NCBI RefSeq assembly: GCF_000758545.1
Contig: NZ_CP009279.1
Span: forward strand, 558,001-622,000
From: Paenibacillus sp. FSL H7-0737
GTDB taxonomy: Bacteria > Bacillota > Bacilli > Paenibacillales > Paenibacillaceae
DNA length: 64,000 nt
Direction: 5' to 3'
In this document: piece by piece, positions 9,401 through 17,550 of the stretch
Layout: every line of letters begins with the position of its first letter
How positions within the stretch are numbered: the stretch's first letter is position 1
The notes under the pieces: generated by a model
Seen by the model: only the letters and a program-made list of their open reading frames with translations
Databases searched by the model: none
What the model was told of the DNA's origin: nothing
Program-made: the position numbers and the translations under genes

Positions 9401-9579
9401 ATGTTCAAGTGCATAAGTTGATTTGCCAAGGAACGTTGGAAGAACGTATTGATGAATTGATTGAGCGTAAGAAAAATCTTTCCGAGCAGGTTGTTGGCTC
9501 TGGCGAAACATGGTTGACTGAGATGTCCAATCATGAGCTGAAGGAACTTATTGAACTGCAGGATCAGGACTGGATGTAA
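6493..9579 (+). CDS. SNF2-family DNA-dependent ATPase/helicase
   Basis: A 1028-aa bacterial SWI2/SNF2 ATPase of the YwqA/RapA-like group. Residues 1-550 hold the variable N-terminal region, including the SNF2-associated (DUF3670-like) domain. The motor starts around residue 560: motif I DDMGLGKTVQ (Lys585), motif Ia CPTSLLGNW, motif II DEAQ (about 683), motif III TGTPVENRLGELWSI. The second RecA lobe has KMEVMFEILD, LKAGGVGLNLT and the motif VI region NQATDRAFRIGQ. It probably translocates on duplex DNA to remodel bound proteins. The ATG has AGGAG seven bases upstream. A second gene follows after 32 bp. In Bacillus the equivalent neighbour is a SWIM-zinc-finger protein, but none is visible here. 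Confidence 0.93.
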   Translation: MTKHLYAIWLGDVLFCFSGETSEPKVDAWTRVVKRLELQGGVRPFASAALRLAEVKYPAPPVEGKPARRGLPGRTFEGLALVPSDAFELLLAWDETLCRDQGVEPGGELRYWAAAARFALELMGTGGVTPGALPPRPVGSRRRGGEQAATVCWSPAFRKQEDKEIFLQLASSMPVLALGTHIAEAGDLSSREEAGAYVLYSFMQAVMTAEIKKVIAGIESELTPYKANYRRGYSPLTELWWNSLLTGSRDIPVQGTQAEVTDLLATVNETAGSDVPQSEPEEARSGQLGLGLRLEPPGDNEEIWRLTFWAENKEEGEFWIPAKSIWSSKEREFTLWGKRYRNIQQQLLIALGRAARISPDIERALSMPAPTGADLEPERLYFFLKETVQQLRERGITVQMPSRWSREGRRRIGMKMKMQPVVSGIDSPAPVALGMEELISFRIEASLGESTISEEELNALVEAGVPFVRFRGEWIEVDPKEIRQVLRYMKRHENGEMTAADWMRLEAEDGEERLWKGMSVTGMETSGLLSSLMRGDILRNLPVRAVPEGLHGTLRPYQERGYQWLSILSGLGFGVCLADDMGLGKTVQVITCLLDRALSAPSEEKQEPVLILCPTSLLGNWQRELQRFAPSLKVHIHHGGRRVRGDSFLELAASHDIVLTTYHLAGRDSEDLANVQWSTVVLDEAQYIKNHRTKQAQSVMKLSAPHRIAMTGTPVENRLGELWSIFHFLNPGYLGTYHSFRQRYVSGEGGERLRELHRLVSPFLLRRLKSDPDISKDLPEKLELKSYCPLTETQAVLYQGVVDEMLGVIGESSGMARRGLVLSSLTKLKQICNHPQLFRKEEGRGPRSEHSGKMEVMFEILDSIAEVGESVLIFTQYVAMGELLVSKLTKRYGTAPLFLHGGIPKRERDEMVHDFQEGKGPSFFVLSLKAGGVGLNLTRANHVIHYDRWWNPAVENQATDRAFRIGQDKNVQVHKLICQGTLEERIDELIERKKNLSEQVVGSGETWLTEMSNHELKELIELQDQDWM

Positions 9580-9611
9580 GACAGATATGAGTGTTACGGA
9601 GGGATCGAACA

Positions 9612-10415
9612 ATGAGTGAACGGTTAGAGATGCGGCTGGAAGTTGTGCCTGGATTAGTAAAAGCAGCATGGACGGTGCTACCTGGGAAAGTGACGGGAGG
9701 GTCTCGGTCGAAGGGTGAATTGAACGCCAGTGCGCCTGCTCAGGAACAACAAGCGGATCGACCTCTCTCTCTGAAGGTTCCGGTATGGCATGCTTCCCGA
9801 AGAAAAGAAATATTACGAAGTCTGGCACTAAGTCCCGGGGAAGTATTTTCCCTGCTGCAAGGACGTTTGACGGGTGAACTGGCAGAACTTGAGCTTCTAC
9901 CTACGGATAGTGAACTGGAGCAAGCCCTTTTTGAGGGTGAGGGTTTGGAGCATAAGGCGGAAACTTTGAAGCTTATTAAAGAACGTCTTGCTGAAGAGCC
10001 ACTGCTGGCACTTTCGCTGAGAGGATTTACTAAAGGAGAGCTCTTGGACGGAATTTTTGCCCTTTGGGCTGAAGGGGATATTTCTAGCGACGAAGCTGAA
10101 ACAGAGGAAGAAGAGGTCTCGGTTAGTGAACTTTCTACAGAATTGGCTCGGCTTGAACGCAAGGGTCCGGCCATTTCCTCTGGCGAATGGTTGGCAGAAG
10201 CGGCTGCTGAAGGTTCGCTACATCAGCCTGGGCCACAGTTCCATGAGATTGCGGCTAGACCGTTTCCTTCGCCGGTAGTAGTAGCTGAAGTTACAGAAGA
10301 CTGGGGAACGTTGCTACCGCAGACACCTAAAGCCATTGAGGGATTAACTTTGATTATGCAGCGGGTTGCAGAAGCGTCTGCACGTCGGGCGAATAAGGGT
10401 CTGATTAAGCGGTAA
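9612..10415 (+). CDS. Unrecognised protein linked to SNF2 gene
   Basis: A soluble, acidic protein of 267 aa with no motif I recognise. It contains WHASRRKEILRSLALSPGEV near residue 55, a leucine/glutamate-rich helical stretch (about 75-150), an EEEE-rich loop near 165 and a low-complexity Ala/Glu C-terminus. The frame is open from a GTG at 9591, but the ATG at 9612 has a clean GGAGG site. It follows the SNF2 gene by 32 bp and is followed by a terminator, so the two form an operon. It probably serves the same process, for example as an accessory subunit. There is no SWIM-type CxC...CxH zinc pattern. Confidence 0.7.
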   Translation: MSERLEMRLEVVPGLVKAAWTVLPGKVTGGSRSKGELNASAPAQEQQADRPLSLKVPVWHASRRKEILRSLALSPGEVFSLLQGRLTGELAELELLPTDSELEQALFEGEGLEHKAETLKLIKERLAEEPLLALSLRGFTKGELLDGIFALWAEGDISSDEAETEEEEVSVSELSTELARLERKGPAISSGEWLAEAAAEGSLHQPGPQFHEIAARPFPSPVVVAEVTEDWGTLLPQTPKAIEGLTLIMQRVAEASARRANKGLIKR

Positions 10416-10427
10416 GTGAAAATACGA

Positions 10428-10480
10428 AAGAGGCTGTCTCAAAAGTAGTGAATGCTACTCTTGAAACAGCCTCTTGTTTT
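10428..10480 (+). terminator. Intrinsic terminator after SNF2 operon
   Basis: AAGAGGCTGT...ACAGCCTCTT stem with an inner AGTAG/CTACT pair, followed by GTTTTG. It lies just after the second gene of the SNF2 operon and before the convergent alarmone synthetase. Confidence 0.8.
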
Positions 10481-10515
10481 GCCTAATTATCTAACAGAGT
10501 ATCTGGTTAGTTATT

Positions 10516-11250
10516 CTAATGCTGACCAGCAGGAGGCAATTCTCCTTCTGAAAGCTCTAGAATTTCGCGGCGAAGACGAAGCATTTTTTGATCTAGTTCA
10601 TCAGCGGCGCGCGCGGCTTCTTTCAGTTCCTCAGCGACATGCGAAGGCAACTGCTTATCGAATTTATAATACAGAATATGTTCCATGCTTGCCCAAAAGT
10701 CCATAGCTAGGGTGCGCAGCTGGATCTCAGCCTTGACCCAGCGTGTTCCTTCCAGCAGGACGAGTGGGATACCGACTATAAGATGAAGGCTTTGATATCC
10801 GTTTGGTTTAGGATGAGCTATATAATCTTTAATCTCAAGCACGCGGATGTCTTCGCGTGTACTAAGATGATCTACTAAACGGTATATATCTTTAACGAAG
10901 GCACATACAATCCGCATTCCGGCAATATCGTGAATGTATTGCTCCATATTTTCCAAGCTGAAGCCGTAGCCTTTGCGCTCCATCTTTTGAAGAATGCTCT
11001 TTGGTTCTTTGATCCGGCATTTGACATGTTCGATGGGACTGAAGCCGTCGCGGGATTGCCATTCCGTCTTGATCACATCAATTTTATTCTGAAGATCATT
11101 TAACGCGTGGCGATAGAGTGCCGGTAAGGCTTCGAACTCGTTAACCAGTTTGGCGAAATCCTCGTTGCTGTTACCTTGCCACTGTTGCAGATCCTTTACG
11201 TGTACCTGTAGCTGACTAAGCGTAAGCTGTGTGCTCTCATGTTCTTCCAC
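10516..11250 (-). CDS. relQ: Small alarmone synthetase (RelQ/YjbM type)
   Basis: A 244-aa single-domain (p)ppGpp synthetase that transfers pyrophosphate from ATP to GDP or GTP. It has the RelA/SpoT synthetase core without an HD hydrolase, TGS or ACT domain: VKCRIKEPKSILQKMERKGY, DIAGMRIVCAFVKDIYRLVD and HPKPNGYQSLHLIV, followed by AEIQLRTLAMDFWASMEH, with the catalytic glutamate in the EIQLRT segment. Length and the C-terminal helix (ELDQKMLRLRREI) fit the RelQ/YjbM (SAS1) class more than RelP. The start is a GTG with GGGAG seven bases upstream; no in-frame ATG offers a better site. The gene is convergent with the SNF2 operon and has its own promoter region. Confidence 0.9.
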   Translation of the reverse strand: MEEHESTQLTLSQLQVHVKDLQQWQGNSNEDFAKLVNEFEALPALYRHALNDLQNKIDVIKTEWQSRDGFSPIEHVKCRIKEPKSILQKMERKGYGFSLENMEQYIHDIAGMRIVCAFVKDIYRLVDHLSTREDIRVLEIKDYIAHPKPNGYQSLHLIVGIPLVLLEGTRWVKAEIQLRTLAMDFWASMEHILYYKFDKQLPSHVAEELKEAARAADELDQKMLRLRREILELSEGELPPAGQH

Positions 11251-11495
11251 TGAAACTCTCCCGATTTCGTTATTTGTGATAATTCTATTTTAACCGATGT
11301 AGAACCCCTGACGCAAAATTACATTCAAAATTAGGAAATATAACCCATAAGTGTAAGAGGGAAGTGGCTTAAATCAATTAGTATGGATTTTATAGGAACA
11401 TTCTCCTCTAAATCGCGTATTAAAGCACATTAATGAATCTACTCGATACATTTGGTATGATAGAAACACGTATCGCTGGAGAGGGAGGAACTGTA

Positions 11496-12278
11496 ATGAG
11501 TTTTATCAAAAAAATTAAAGATAGCGCGAGCCGGGTTACCGAAAAAGCCCAAAACTCAGTAGAGATCGGCAAGCTGAACGGACTTATTTCCGACGTTGAA
11601 CAAGAGATGGAAGTTGAATTTACGAAAATGGGCAGACTTTTTTATGAAGGATATCGTTCAAAGGATATGTCGGTAGCTGAAGGTAAAATGGTGGAGCTGT
11701 CCCGTAACTGTTCCAAACTTCAGGAAAAAATCGAAGTCCTGCGGACACGAATTGCTGAGCTGAAAAATGAGCGGTTATGTTCATGTGGTCATATTGTGGC
11801 GCTTGATGCAAACTTTTGTCCGAAATGCGGAAGTAAGCTGGAGCCATTGTCCGCTTCGAGAAGGGTGCCTTCTACACCGGTATTTGTTCAATCTGTGAAT
11901 GAAGATGACGAAGATCAATATTATGGTGCAGATGAGCTTACGGATGAAGAGAAGGAAATTGCAATGAAGCTGCACCCGCAGAGTGTCGTATATGCTGAAG
12001 TTCAGCATCCGGATGATGAGCTGCCACTTGAAGAATATAAGGTGAGCGAGCAAGATATTGAGCGGGAACGTAAACAAGCCGAGCAGCTGGAACGGGAAAG
12101 AAAAAGACAGCTTGAACTAGACCGTCGCTTCGGCGAATGGCACAAGAATGAGCACCAGGAGGAATCTACGGTCACTGAGGACCATGGTGTACGAGATATG
12201 ATCCAGTGCCAAATCTGTCGGAACGAATTACCTAAGGGCTCCTTATGGTGCCCGCGATGTGGGTCAGAGCAAATATAG
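11496..12278 (+). CDS. Double zinc-ribbon coiled-coil protein
   Basis: A 260-aa soluble protein. Residues 1-90 are an alpha-helical coiled coil (MSFIKKIKDSASRVTEKAQN onward). The first zinc ribbon is CSCGHIVALDANFCPKCGSK at about 92-111. A long acidic linker (DEDDEDQYY region) and a charged helix (ERKQAEQLERERKRQ) lead to a second ribbon, CQICRNELPKGSLWCPRCGS, at the C-terminus. Each ribbon has two CxxC knuckles and could bind one zinc. No enzymatic domain is present. The frame extends upstream to 11433, but the ATG at 11496 has GGGAGGA nine bases upstream. The TrmB regulator begins 33 bp later, perhaps in the same transcript. Confidence 0.72.
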   Translation: MSFIKKIKDSASRVTEKAQNSVEIGKLNGLISDVEQEMEVEFTKMGRLFYEGYRSKDMSVAEGKMVELSRNCSKLQEKIEVLRTRIAELKNERLCSCGHIVALDANFCPKCGSKLEPLSASRRVPSTPVFVQSVNEDDEDQYYGADELTDEEKEIAMKLHPQSVVYAEVQHPDDELPLEEYKVSEQDIERERKQAEQLERERKRQLELDRRFGEWHKNEHQEESTVTEDHGVRDMIQCQICRNELPKGSLWCPRCGSEQI

Positions 12279-12311
12279 AACGGATTTCAGTCAGCTTAGG
12301 GGGACAACAAG

Positions 12312-13130
12312 ATGGAACAGCTGCTGCTGCATCTGCGCAATCTGGGCTTCACAGAGATGGAGTCCAAAATTATGGTAGAGCTTGCGACAAAAGGTCAGGC
12401 TTCTGGCTATGAGGTTGCCAAACAGCTCGGAGTTTCAAGATCGAATGTGTATGCGGCGTTACAACGCCTTACGCAGCAGGGATATGTACGATGTGGTGAA
12501 GGAGAACCTGCGCGGTACAGTGTTCTCAATCCAGAGGAGCTTGCGACCATGATCTCGGGACGGGTTCAAGCTTCACTGGCTTATATGGAAAGTGAGATGC
12601 CTCGCGGTGGACCTGTTAGCCCTTCGTTTTATAATGTGGAAGGTGACCGCAATGTATTGGGCGCTCTTATTCGCCAACTTAATATGGCTGAGCAAGAGAT
12701 CGTAGTGGATATGTGGCGTGAGGAAGCGTCACTTCTACGGAGTGAACTTGAACAGGCGGAGTTGCGTGGCGTTAGACTCTTGTGGGCGTTTGATGGTGGC
12801 AATGCTGCTCCTGCCGCCTATCCGGTATGGCCGCCTCTCGGAAGAGATTCTCAGCGAACAGATGGACGGAAGTTCTCATTCGTAATCGATCGGAGCTGGT
12901 GTATGCTCGGGATGCGCTATGAAGATGGATCGGCGCAAGCGGTTGTAACCGAGCACCCGGTGTTAGTAGATCTGCTATTGAATCATTTTGCACAGGAAAT
13001 GGTGCTGTTCGAGCTGGAGCAGGATATGGGCGCAGAATTAGAAGAACGTTATGGTGAGCGTTACAGCAAAATTCACAGCAAATATGTGATGCATGATCCA
13101 GGCGATGATGGGGAAGAACAGGCGCAGTAG
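12312..13130 (+). CDS. TrmB family transcriptional regulator
   Basis: A 272-aa DNA-binding regulator. The first 75 residues are a TrmB-type winged helix (LRNLGFTEMESKIMVELATK, SGYEVAKQLGVSRSNVYAAL, GYVRCGEGEPARYSVLNPEEL). The remainder (about 95-250) resembles the PLD-like C-terminal sensor domain of TrmB proteins (MAEQEIVVDMWREEASLLRS and FVIDRSWCMLG). TrmB regulators often sense sugars; the ligand here is unknown. The ATG has a GGGGGA site. The gene is followed after 22 bp by a 100-aa gene and then xpt, with short gaps, so a regulator-hypothetical-xpt operon is plausible. Confidence 0.85.
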   Translation: MEQLLLHLRNLGFTEMESKIMVELATKGQASGYEVAKQLGVSRSNVYAALQRLTQQGYVRCGEGEPARYSVLNPEELATMISGRVQASLAYMESEMPRGGPVSPSFYNVEGDRNVLGALIRQLNMAEQEIVVDMWREEASLLRSELEQAELRGVRLLWAFDGGNAAPAAYPVWPPLGRDSQRTDGRKFSFVIDRSWCMLGMRYEDGSAQAVVTEHPVLVDLLLNHFAQEMVLFELEQDMGAELEERYGERYSKIHSKYVMHDPGDDGEEQAQ

Positions 13131-13152
13131 CTATTACAGGGAGGTGAAAAGC

Positions 13153-13455
13153 ATGGAATGTATCGTACATTTTGAAGTGGTGCATGAGGATGGTCCTAAA
13201 AAATTGCGTGGACTGCTGTTTCTGGATAAAGGAGCAAGTCCCGGAGAAGCAGAGCTAGTTGAAATGTTCAAGGACATGAAATTTAACGTGAGACTGGAAG
13301 ACCGCGAGAAATTGATCTTTAAACCGGTAAATCCGGGCGATTTCGTGGAGATCCGAATTACGGGTTATGATAATGGGCAAGAAAAGAGCAAGGATGACCA
13401 TAATTTAAAATCTATCGTTGGAAATTTATTGCCACAAAAACCGACAGGTCTATAA
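13153..13455 (+). CDS. Hypothetical 100-aa protein
   Basis: A small, soluble protein with a beta-rich predicted core (MECIVHFEVVHEDGPKKLRG onward) and a lysine-rich C-terminus. I do not recognise the family. The frame is open from 13093 inside the regulator gene, but the ATG at 13153 is preceded by a strong GGGAGGTG site. It sits 22 bp after the TrmB gene and 42 bp before xpt and is probably co-transcribed with them. No cysteine motif, membrane segment or signal peptide is present. Confidence 0.7.
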   Translation: MECIVHFEVVHEDGPKKLRGLLFLDKGASPGEAELVEMFKDMKFNVRLEDREKLIFKPVNPGDFVEIRITGYDNGQEKSKDDHNLKSIVGNLLPQKPTGL

Positions 13456-14091
<636 letters not shown>

Positions 14092-14123
14092 GACTCTTTG
14101 GTGTAGATTCGGATGAAGTTAAC

Positions 14124-14175
14124 ACAAAACAGCAAGAGACAGGTTTATAAGCCTGTCTCTTGCTGTTTTTTTTGT
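14124..14175 (+). terminator. Intrinsic terminator after xpt
   Basis: ACAGCAAGAGACAGG and CCTGTCTCTTGCTGT form a 15-base stem with an eight-base loop followed by eight T residues. A run of A residues on the other side could also end the convergent lipid kinase transcript. Confidence 0.92.
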
Positions 14176-14191
14176 GATGCACGGGTATGGA

Positions 14192-15148
14192 TTACCCGTT
14201 GCTACCGCATGCCGCTGCAGGATCGGCGTGGCGCTGCGCGCTAACCGCCGCCAGCGGCGAGAGCACCCGCAGCGCCCCTGACTCGCAGCGCACGGCAAGC
14301 GGCCCTTTGCCGAAGCTCTCGCCATCGCCGATCGCCGGCCGGGCCTCTGCGAAGTTGACGGCTACGCTACGTCCACGCAGCATCGACACGAAGGGCAACG
14401 CTACATGCTTGCCCTTCAGTACTGTTGGGAACAGCCGCAGCAGCTGCCCGCGGCTGCACCCGTGCACGACGCAGACGTCGAGCTGGCCGTCATCGGCCTT
14501 CGCCTGCGGGCAGATCAAGAGCCCGCCGCCGTAGCTGGGCAGGTTGCAGACCGAGACCAGCCATGCCTTCTCAAAGACGTGCTCCGTCCCGTCGCACGCA
14601 ACACTCACCCGGCATGGCTTAAACGTCATCAGCGTATGCAATATGCCGATGATATAAGCCAGTTGGCCTGCGCCAATGGCATTGCACAGCCGTTTGTAAC
14701 GGCTGGCATTCACATTCTCGGCCACCTGAGCATCAAAGCCGTTGGCAACGGCTGTTAAAGTCAGTCCGTTTGCGCCTGAGATCAGATCGGCTTCGATATA
14801 CCGTTCGCTAAGTGCAGCTTCCAGCGCGGCTTCAGTCGAAAGCGGAATGCCGAAGCCGCGTGCGGAGTCGTTACCGGAGCCGGCAGGGATGATTGCCATA
14901 GGAATATCTTTGCCACGAAGGGCGCCCAAAATGCTGTGCAGCGTGCCATCGCCGCCGATTACAATCGCGGCTTTCCAGTCCTCACGGTGTTTAAGTGTAT
15001 TTAGAACGAGAGCTTCTGTACCCTCTGCGCTATGCGTAAACAAGGTCATATATGGCAGCATCCGCTCTTTCATGAGCGCCTCTACAGTATGCCAGGTCCG
15101 CCCGCCTGCGCCCCCGCCGGAACGCGGGTTTATGATGAATAGATACAT
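14192..15148 (-). CDS. Diacylglycerol/lipid kinase family protein
   Basis: A 318-aa cytoplasmic or membrane-peripheral lipid kinase of the YegS/DgkB/BmrU type. The ATP-binding motif IVIGGDGTLHSILGALRG is at about 62-80, followed by MAIIPAGSGNDSARGFGIPL, the GSGNDxAR substrate/nucleotide loop. Such enzymes phosphorylate diacylglycerol or related lipids. A GGAGGAA site precedes the ATG. The last 250 bp (14192-14440) are clearly more GC-rich than the surroundings, and the protein ends in a low-complexity Ala/Arg/His tail beyond the usual domain. DgkB proper normally has a closer match to the phage-type DagK replacement, so I leave the symbol empty. Confidence 0.88.
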   Translation of the reverse strand: MYLFIINPRSGGGAGGRTWHTVEALMKERMLPYMTLFTHSAEGTEALVLNTLKHREDWKAAIVIGGDGTLHSILGALRGKDIPMAIIPAGSGNDSARGFGIPLSTEAALEAALSERYIEADLISGANGLTLTAVANGFDAQVAENVNASRYKRLCNAIGAGQLAYIIGILHTLMTFKPCRVSVACDGTEHVFEKAWLVSVCNLPSYGGGLLICPQAKADDGQLDVCVVHGCSRGQLLRLFPTVLKGKHVALPFVSMLRGRSVAVNFAEARPAIGDGESFGKGPLAVRCESGALRVLSPLAAVSAQRHADPAAACGSNG

Positions 15149-15259
15149 TTAAATTCCTCCAGCCTGTAGAATTCCGTTGATGCCCGTCTTTCCATTGTAA
15201 GGAGTGGATGGGCAAAAGGGAATACTTTTCAGCGATAAGAGGTGTTAGTTCAGCGGTGT

Positions 15260-15598
15260 TTATAGATGCCGAATCTGACTTTCTGCGATATCCCCAACCC
15301 AAGGGAGCTTATACCATCTGCTGCTTAAAGCTTGATAGATCATAAGCAGCCATATAGCAAAGCTGCAAAGAGAGAGGATTGCACTCAACAGGGAACCTAG
15401 AAAAGGGATAAATCCGGTTAGGACATGGAGAATCATCAGCACGCCGAACGTAAGCAGTGATTGCAACGCGTGGAACAGCACGAAGCGGTTGCGTTTCTCC
15501 AGAGCGAGAAAGAAAACACCGCCGATAAAAGGGAAAAAATAGCACAGCGCGCCCGCAATATTATCGGGCAATCCGGTGGATGATTTGAAAGGGGACAA
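15260..15598 (-). CDS. DUF4870 small membrane protein
   Basis: A protein of about 112 aa with four hydrophobic helices. The pattern GALCYFFPFIGGVFFLALEK, NRFVLFHALQSLLTFGVLM and a third helix containing GFIPFLGSLLSAILSL is the DUF4870 (YtbD-like chloroplast Tic20-related) signature. Function is unknown. The frame opens at a GTG (15607) that is only one base from its AAGGAG; the TTG at 15598 has more normal spacing. It lies between the lipid kinase and a serine hydrolase, all on the minus strand, with gaps over 90 bp, so each may be transcribed separately. Confidence 0.8.
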   Translation of the reverse strand: MSPFKSSTGLPDNIAGALCYFFPFIGGVFFLALEKRNRFVLFHALQSLLTFGVLMILHVLTGFIPFLGSLLSAILSLCSFAIWLLMIYQALSSRWYKLPWVGDIAESQIRHL

Positions 15599-15690
15599 AG
15601 GGCTCACTCTCCTTCTACTTGGAGAAGAAGGGGGTTAGTTCGCTACTCCTTCTTCCTTAAAAGCCTATGACTTGTCAGGAAAAAGTATGT

Positions 15691-16707
15691 TTAGCTCATT
15701 GTGGGTATAATATACTTTTCCAACAGCTTGCGGGGGTTCTTCCAATTGTTTGTCTTACTCTCTGCTGTAAAGACCACTACCGTATCTAACTTGGGTAGGA
15801 GAAGGATTTGCTGTCCGCCATGACCGTGGGCAAGCTTGTAGGGTTGGCCGCTCATCGTACCTACCCAGAACTGATATCCGTAATCTCCAAAAGCCGGGTA
15901 TCCCGTAGTCTGTGCAGTTAGTGCTTCTTGCAGCCAATGCTTCGGAATGATCTGCTGTTTTGCAAATACGCCGTTATTAAGCAGACATATACCAAATTTA
16001 GCCATATCTCTTGAGTTTAAGTACAGACCAATATGTCCCATACTATGTCCTTCGGGACTCGGTAACCAAGCCGTGTGAGTCATTCGGAGAGGGCTAAATA
16101 AATGCTCAGCAGCATAGGTGAATGCATCAAGACCTGTGGATTCACTAAGGATCATCGAAATCAGATGGGTGTCGATACTACGGTATTGAAATTGACCGAT
16201 ATGTTCCGGAATTATGTTCATACTAAGAGCAAAGGAACCCCAGCGGCGACTACGATGGAGATTCCGGACGAAAGGCTCCCCCAGCTTCTTGCCCGTGATC
16301 CAGCTAAATCCGGAAGTCATGGTAAGCAGATGACGGAGAGTGATTTTTGATAAATGAGGGGAGTGCAGGTATGGAACATGCTTACGAAGTACCTTGGAAA
16401 CCAAGACATCGATATCAGGGATATCTCCCCGATCGATAGCGATTCCGGTAATTGCGCTGATAAAGCTTTTAGTCGCAGATCGAAGATCATTTAATGCCCC
16501 GGCATGATGGTTGCCGTAATAACGTTCAAAGATGAGCTTGCCATGGCGAGCGATAAGCATACTATGCATCTTTGGATATTCTTTCTGAATAGCATAATCA
16601 GCTTGTTCAAGACCCTCACGGCGCGTTGCAGTTTCCTCGGGTAGCGCGGTAGTCATCGCGGGAACTACGTTATAAGATGAAGTCAGTAATGGTGTAGGTT
16701 GGCCCAT
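15691..16707 (-). CDS. Class C beta-lactamase-like serine hydrolase
   Basis: A 338-aa soluble penicillin-binding-fold hydrolase (beta-lactamase family C/CubicO group). The catalytic SxxK tetrad is SATK in DLRSATKSFISAITG. The second motif is Y-R-S in FQYRSIDTHLISM. The third, normally KTG, is HGHGG in LAHGHGGQQILLLP. No signal peptide or lipobox is visible, so it is probably cytoplasmic. The replaced third motif makes it more likely an esterase or peptidase than a true beta-lactamase. The ATG has an AAGGAG site seven bases upstream. It is the third minus-strand gene in a row and is divergent from the 62-aa gene at 17178. Confidence 0.87.
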   Translation of the reverse strand: MGQPTPLLTSSYNVVPAMTTALPEETATRREGLEQADYAIQKEYPKMHSMLIARHGKLIFERYYGNHHAGALNDLRSATKSFISAITGIAIDRGDIPDIDVLVSKVLRKHVPYLHSPHLSKITLRHLLTMTSGFSWITGKKLGEPFVRNLHRSRRWGSFALSMNIIPEHIGQFQYRSIDTHLISMILSESTGLDAFTYAAEHLFSPLRMTHTAWLPSPEGHSMGHIGLYLNSRDMAKFGICLLNNGVFAKQQIIPKHWLQEALTAQTTGYPAFGDYGYQFWVGTMSGQPYKLAHGHGGQQILLLPKLDTVVVFTAESKTNNWKNPRKLLEKYIIPTMS

Positions 16708-16873
16708 AATGATCTCCTTTTCTTGCTGTGGTATGTGCTAGGTGTGGCCTGCTATAGAGCATATTGTATTTTAACCCGACACGAGCAATATGACTTACGA
16801 AGAACATTGTAAAAAAATAAAAATTTTCCAATTAGCACATTTTACAAGGAAAGGTGGAAGTTGGACCGGAATA

Positions 16874-16882
16874 TGATACAAT
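16874..16882 (+). promoter_or_regulatory. Extended -10 promoter for leader RNA
   Basis: TGATACAAT is an extended -10 element (TGn followed by TACAAT). It has no good -35 box, although TTGGAC lies ten bases upstream. Transcription would start near 16889, giving a leader of about 290 nt before the 62-aa gene. Confidence 0.45.
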
Positions 16883-16888
16883 ATAACG

Positions 16889-17177
16889 ATAAGGCCCGAA
16901 AGGGGTGATTCAGTAAGTGGCTCTTCGGGTAATAAAAGTGTCAAGGAGCTTTCGTTCAACAGGCGTCCTTACTCTCAGCCCAAATCACGACGAACCTGCT
17001 TCACCGGCGAACCAGTATCTCAAGGCTTTGAAGCTTTGAATTTTACGTTTTGGCGGATAATGCAAGCCACGTATGTGTAATGGTTGCTTCACTTGCATTC
17101 GAGGTTACGGCGTACTTTTCATCATGCATTCTCTACAACGGAGCATTCATTTTCAATGTTTTGGGAGGGAACTGATC
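16889..17177 (+). ncRNA. Long structured 5' leader of unknown class
   Basis: A 289-nt untranslated stretch between a candidate promoter and the 62-aa gene. It holds CCCGAA (16895) pairing with TTCGGG (16924), a GGGGTGATTC segment, and later ACTCTCA-GCCCAAATC-ACGACGAACCT. The last resembles the ACTCTC...CCC-AATC-CGAC-AACCT part of the ydaO aptamers at 30431 and 31000. The match is partial and the GGGGGAACC block is missing, so I do not call it a c-di-AMP riboswitch. There is no open reading frame with a ribosome binding site. Confidence 0.35.
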
Positions 17178-17366
17178 ATGGCAAGTAAAGGTCATAACGA
17201 AGTCAAGGAAAGTTTACGGGAAATGACACGTATTTTCCGGCCCAAAGATCCCAAGAAATTCGTAAAGGAGTACGTCCGAAAATATCGGATTACCGGAGGC
17301 TATGAAGAAGAACTGACCATGGTCGTGGAGCATGAGCTGGTAAAGATGAATTCATCCGTCTCCTAG
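17178..17366 (+). CDS. Hypothetical 62-aa protein behind long leader
   Basis: A small, charged, soluble protein (MASKGHNEVKESLREMTRIF, then a basic PKDPKKFVKEYVRKY stretch and an acidic C-terminus). I do not recognise the family. The frame is open from 17073, but the ATG at 17178 is preceded by GGGAGGGA at good spacing. Its 62-residue length, helical composition and isolated position after a nearly 300-nt leader suggest a tightly controlled small regulator or adaptor, but no function can be assigned. Confidence 0.65.
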   Translation: MASKGHNEVKESLREMTRIFRPKDPKKFVKEYVRKYRITGGYEEELTMVVEHELVKMNSSVS

Positions 17367-17433
17367 CTAACAGATACGAGTGTCACTTACTTTTGACATC
17401 ATTTTGAGTAATAACATCCACGAGGATTCTTAT

Positions 17434-17477
17434 AAACCGTGCCCGAGCAGCGTTTGTTGCAGGAATCGGTTTTTTTT
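17434..17477 (+). terminator. Possible intrinsic terminator
   Basis: AACCGTGC...GCAGGAATCGGTT is an interrupted stem followed by eight T residues, 68 bp after the 62-aa gene. The stem is imperfect, so confidence is moderate. Confidence 0.45.
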
Positions 17478-17550
17478 GTATGTACATTTATGAATAAGAA
17501 ATATTGTCTCTCATAAAATAGTCAAATGAATTAATAGACACATTTCACAA

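Noticed and set aside
14405-15152. Several plus-strand frames opposite the lipid kinase gene
   Set aside because: They arise from the high GC content; the minus-strand frame has the GGDGT and GSGNDxAR motifs and a good ribosome binding site.
16889-17177. Third c-di-AMP riboswitch
   Set aside because: Only the 3' half shows loose similarity; the GGGGGAACC block and GGTAGGGCG are missing, so it is listed only as an unknown leader.
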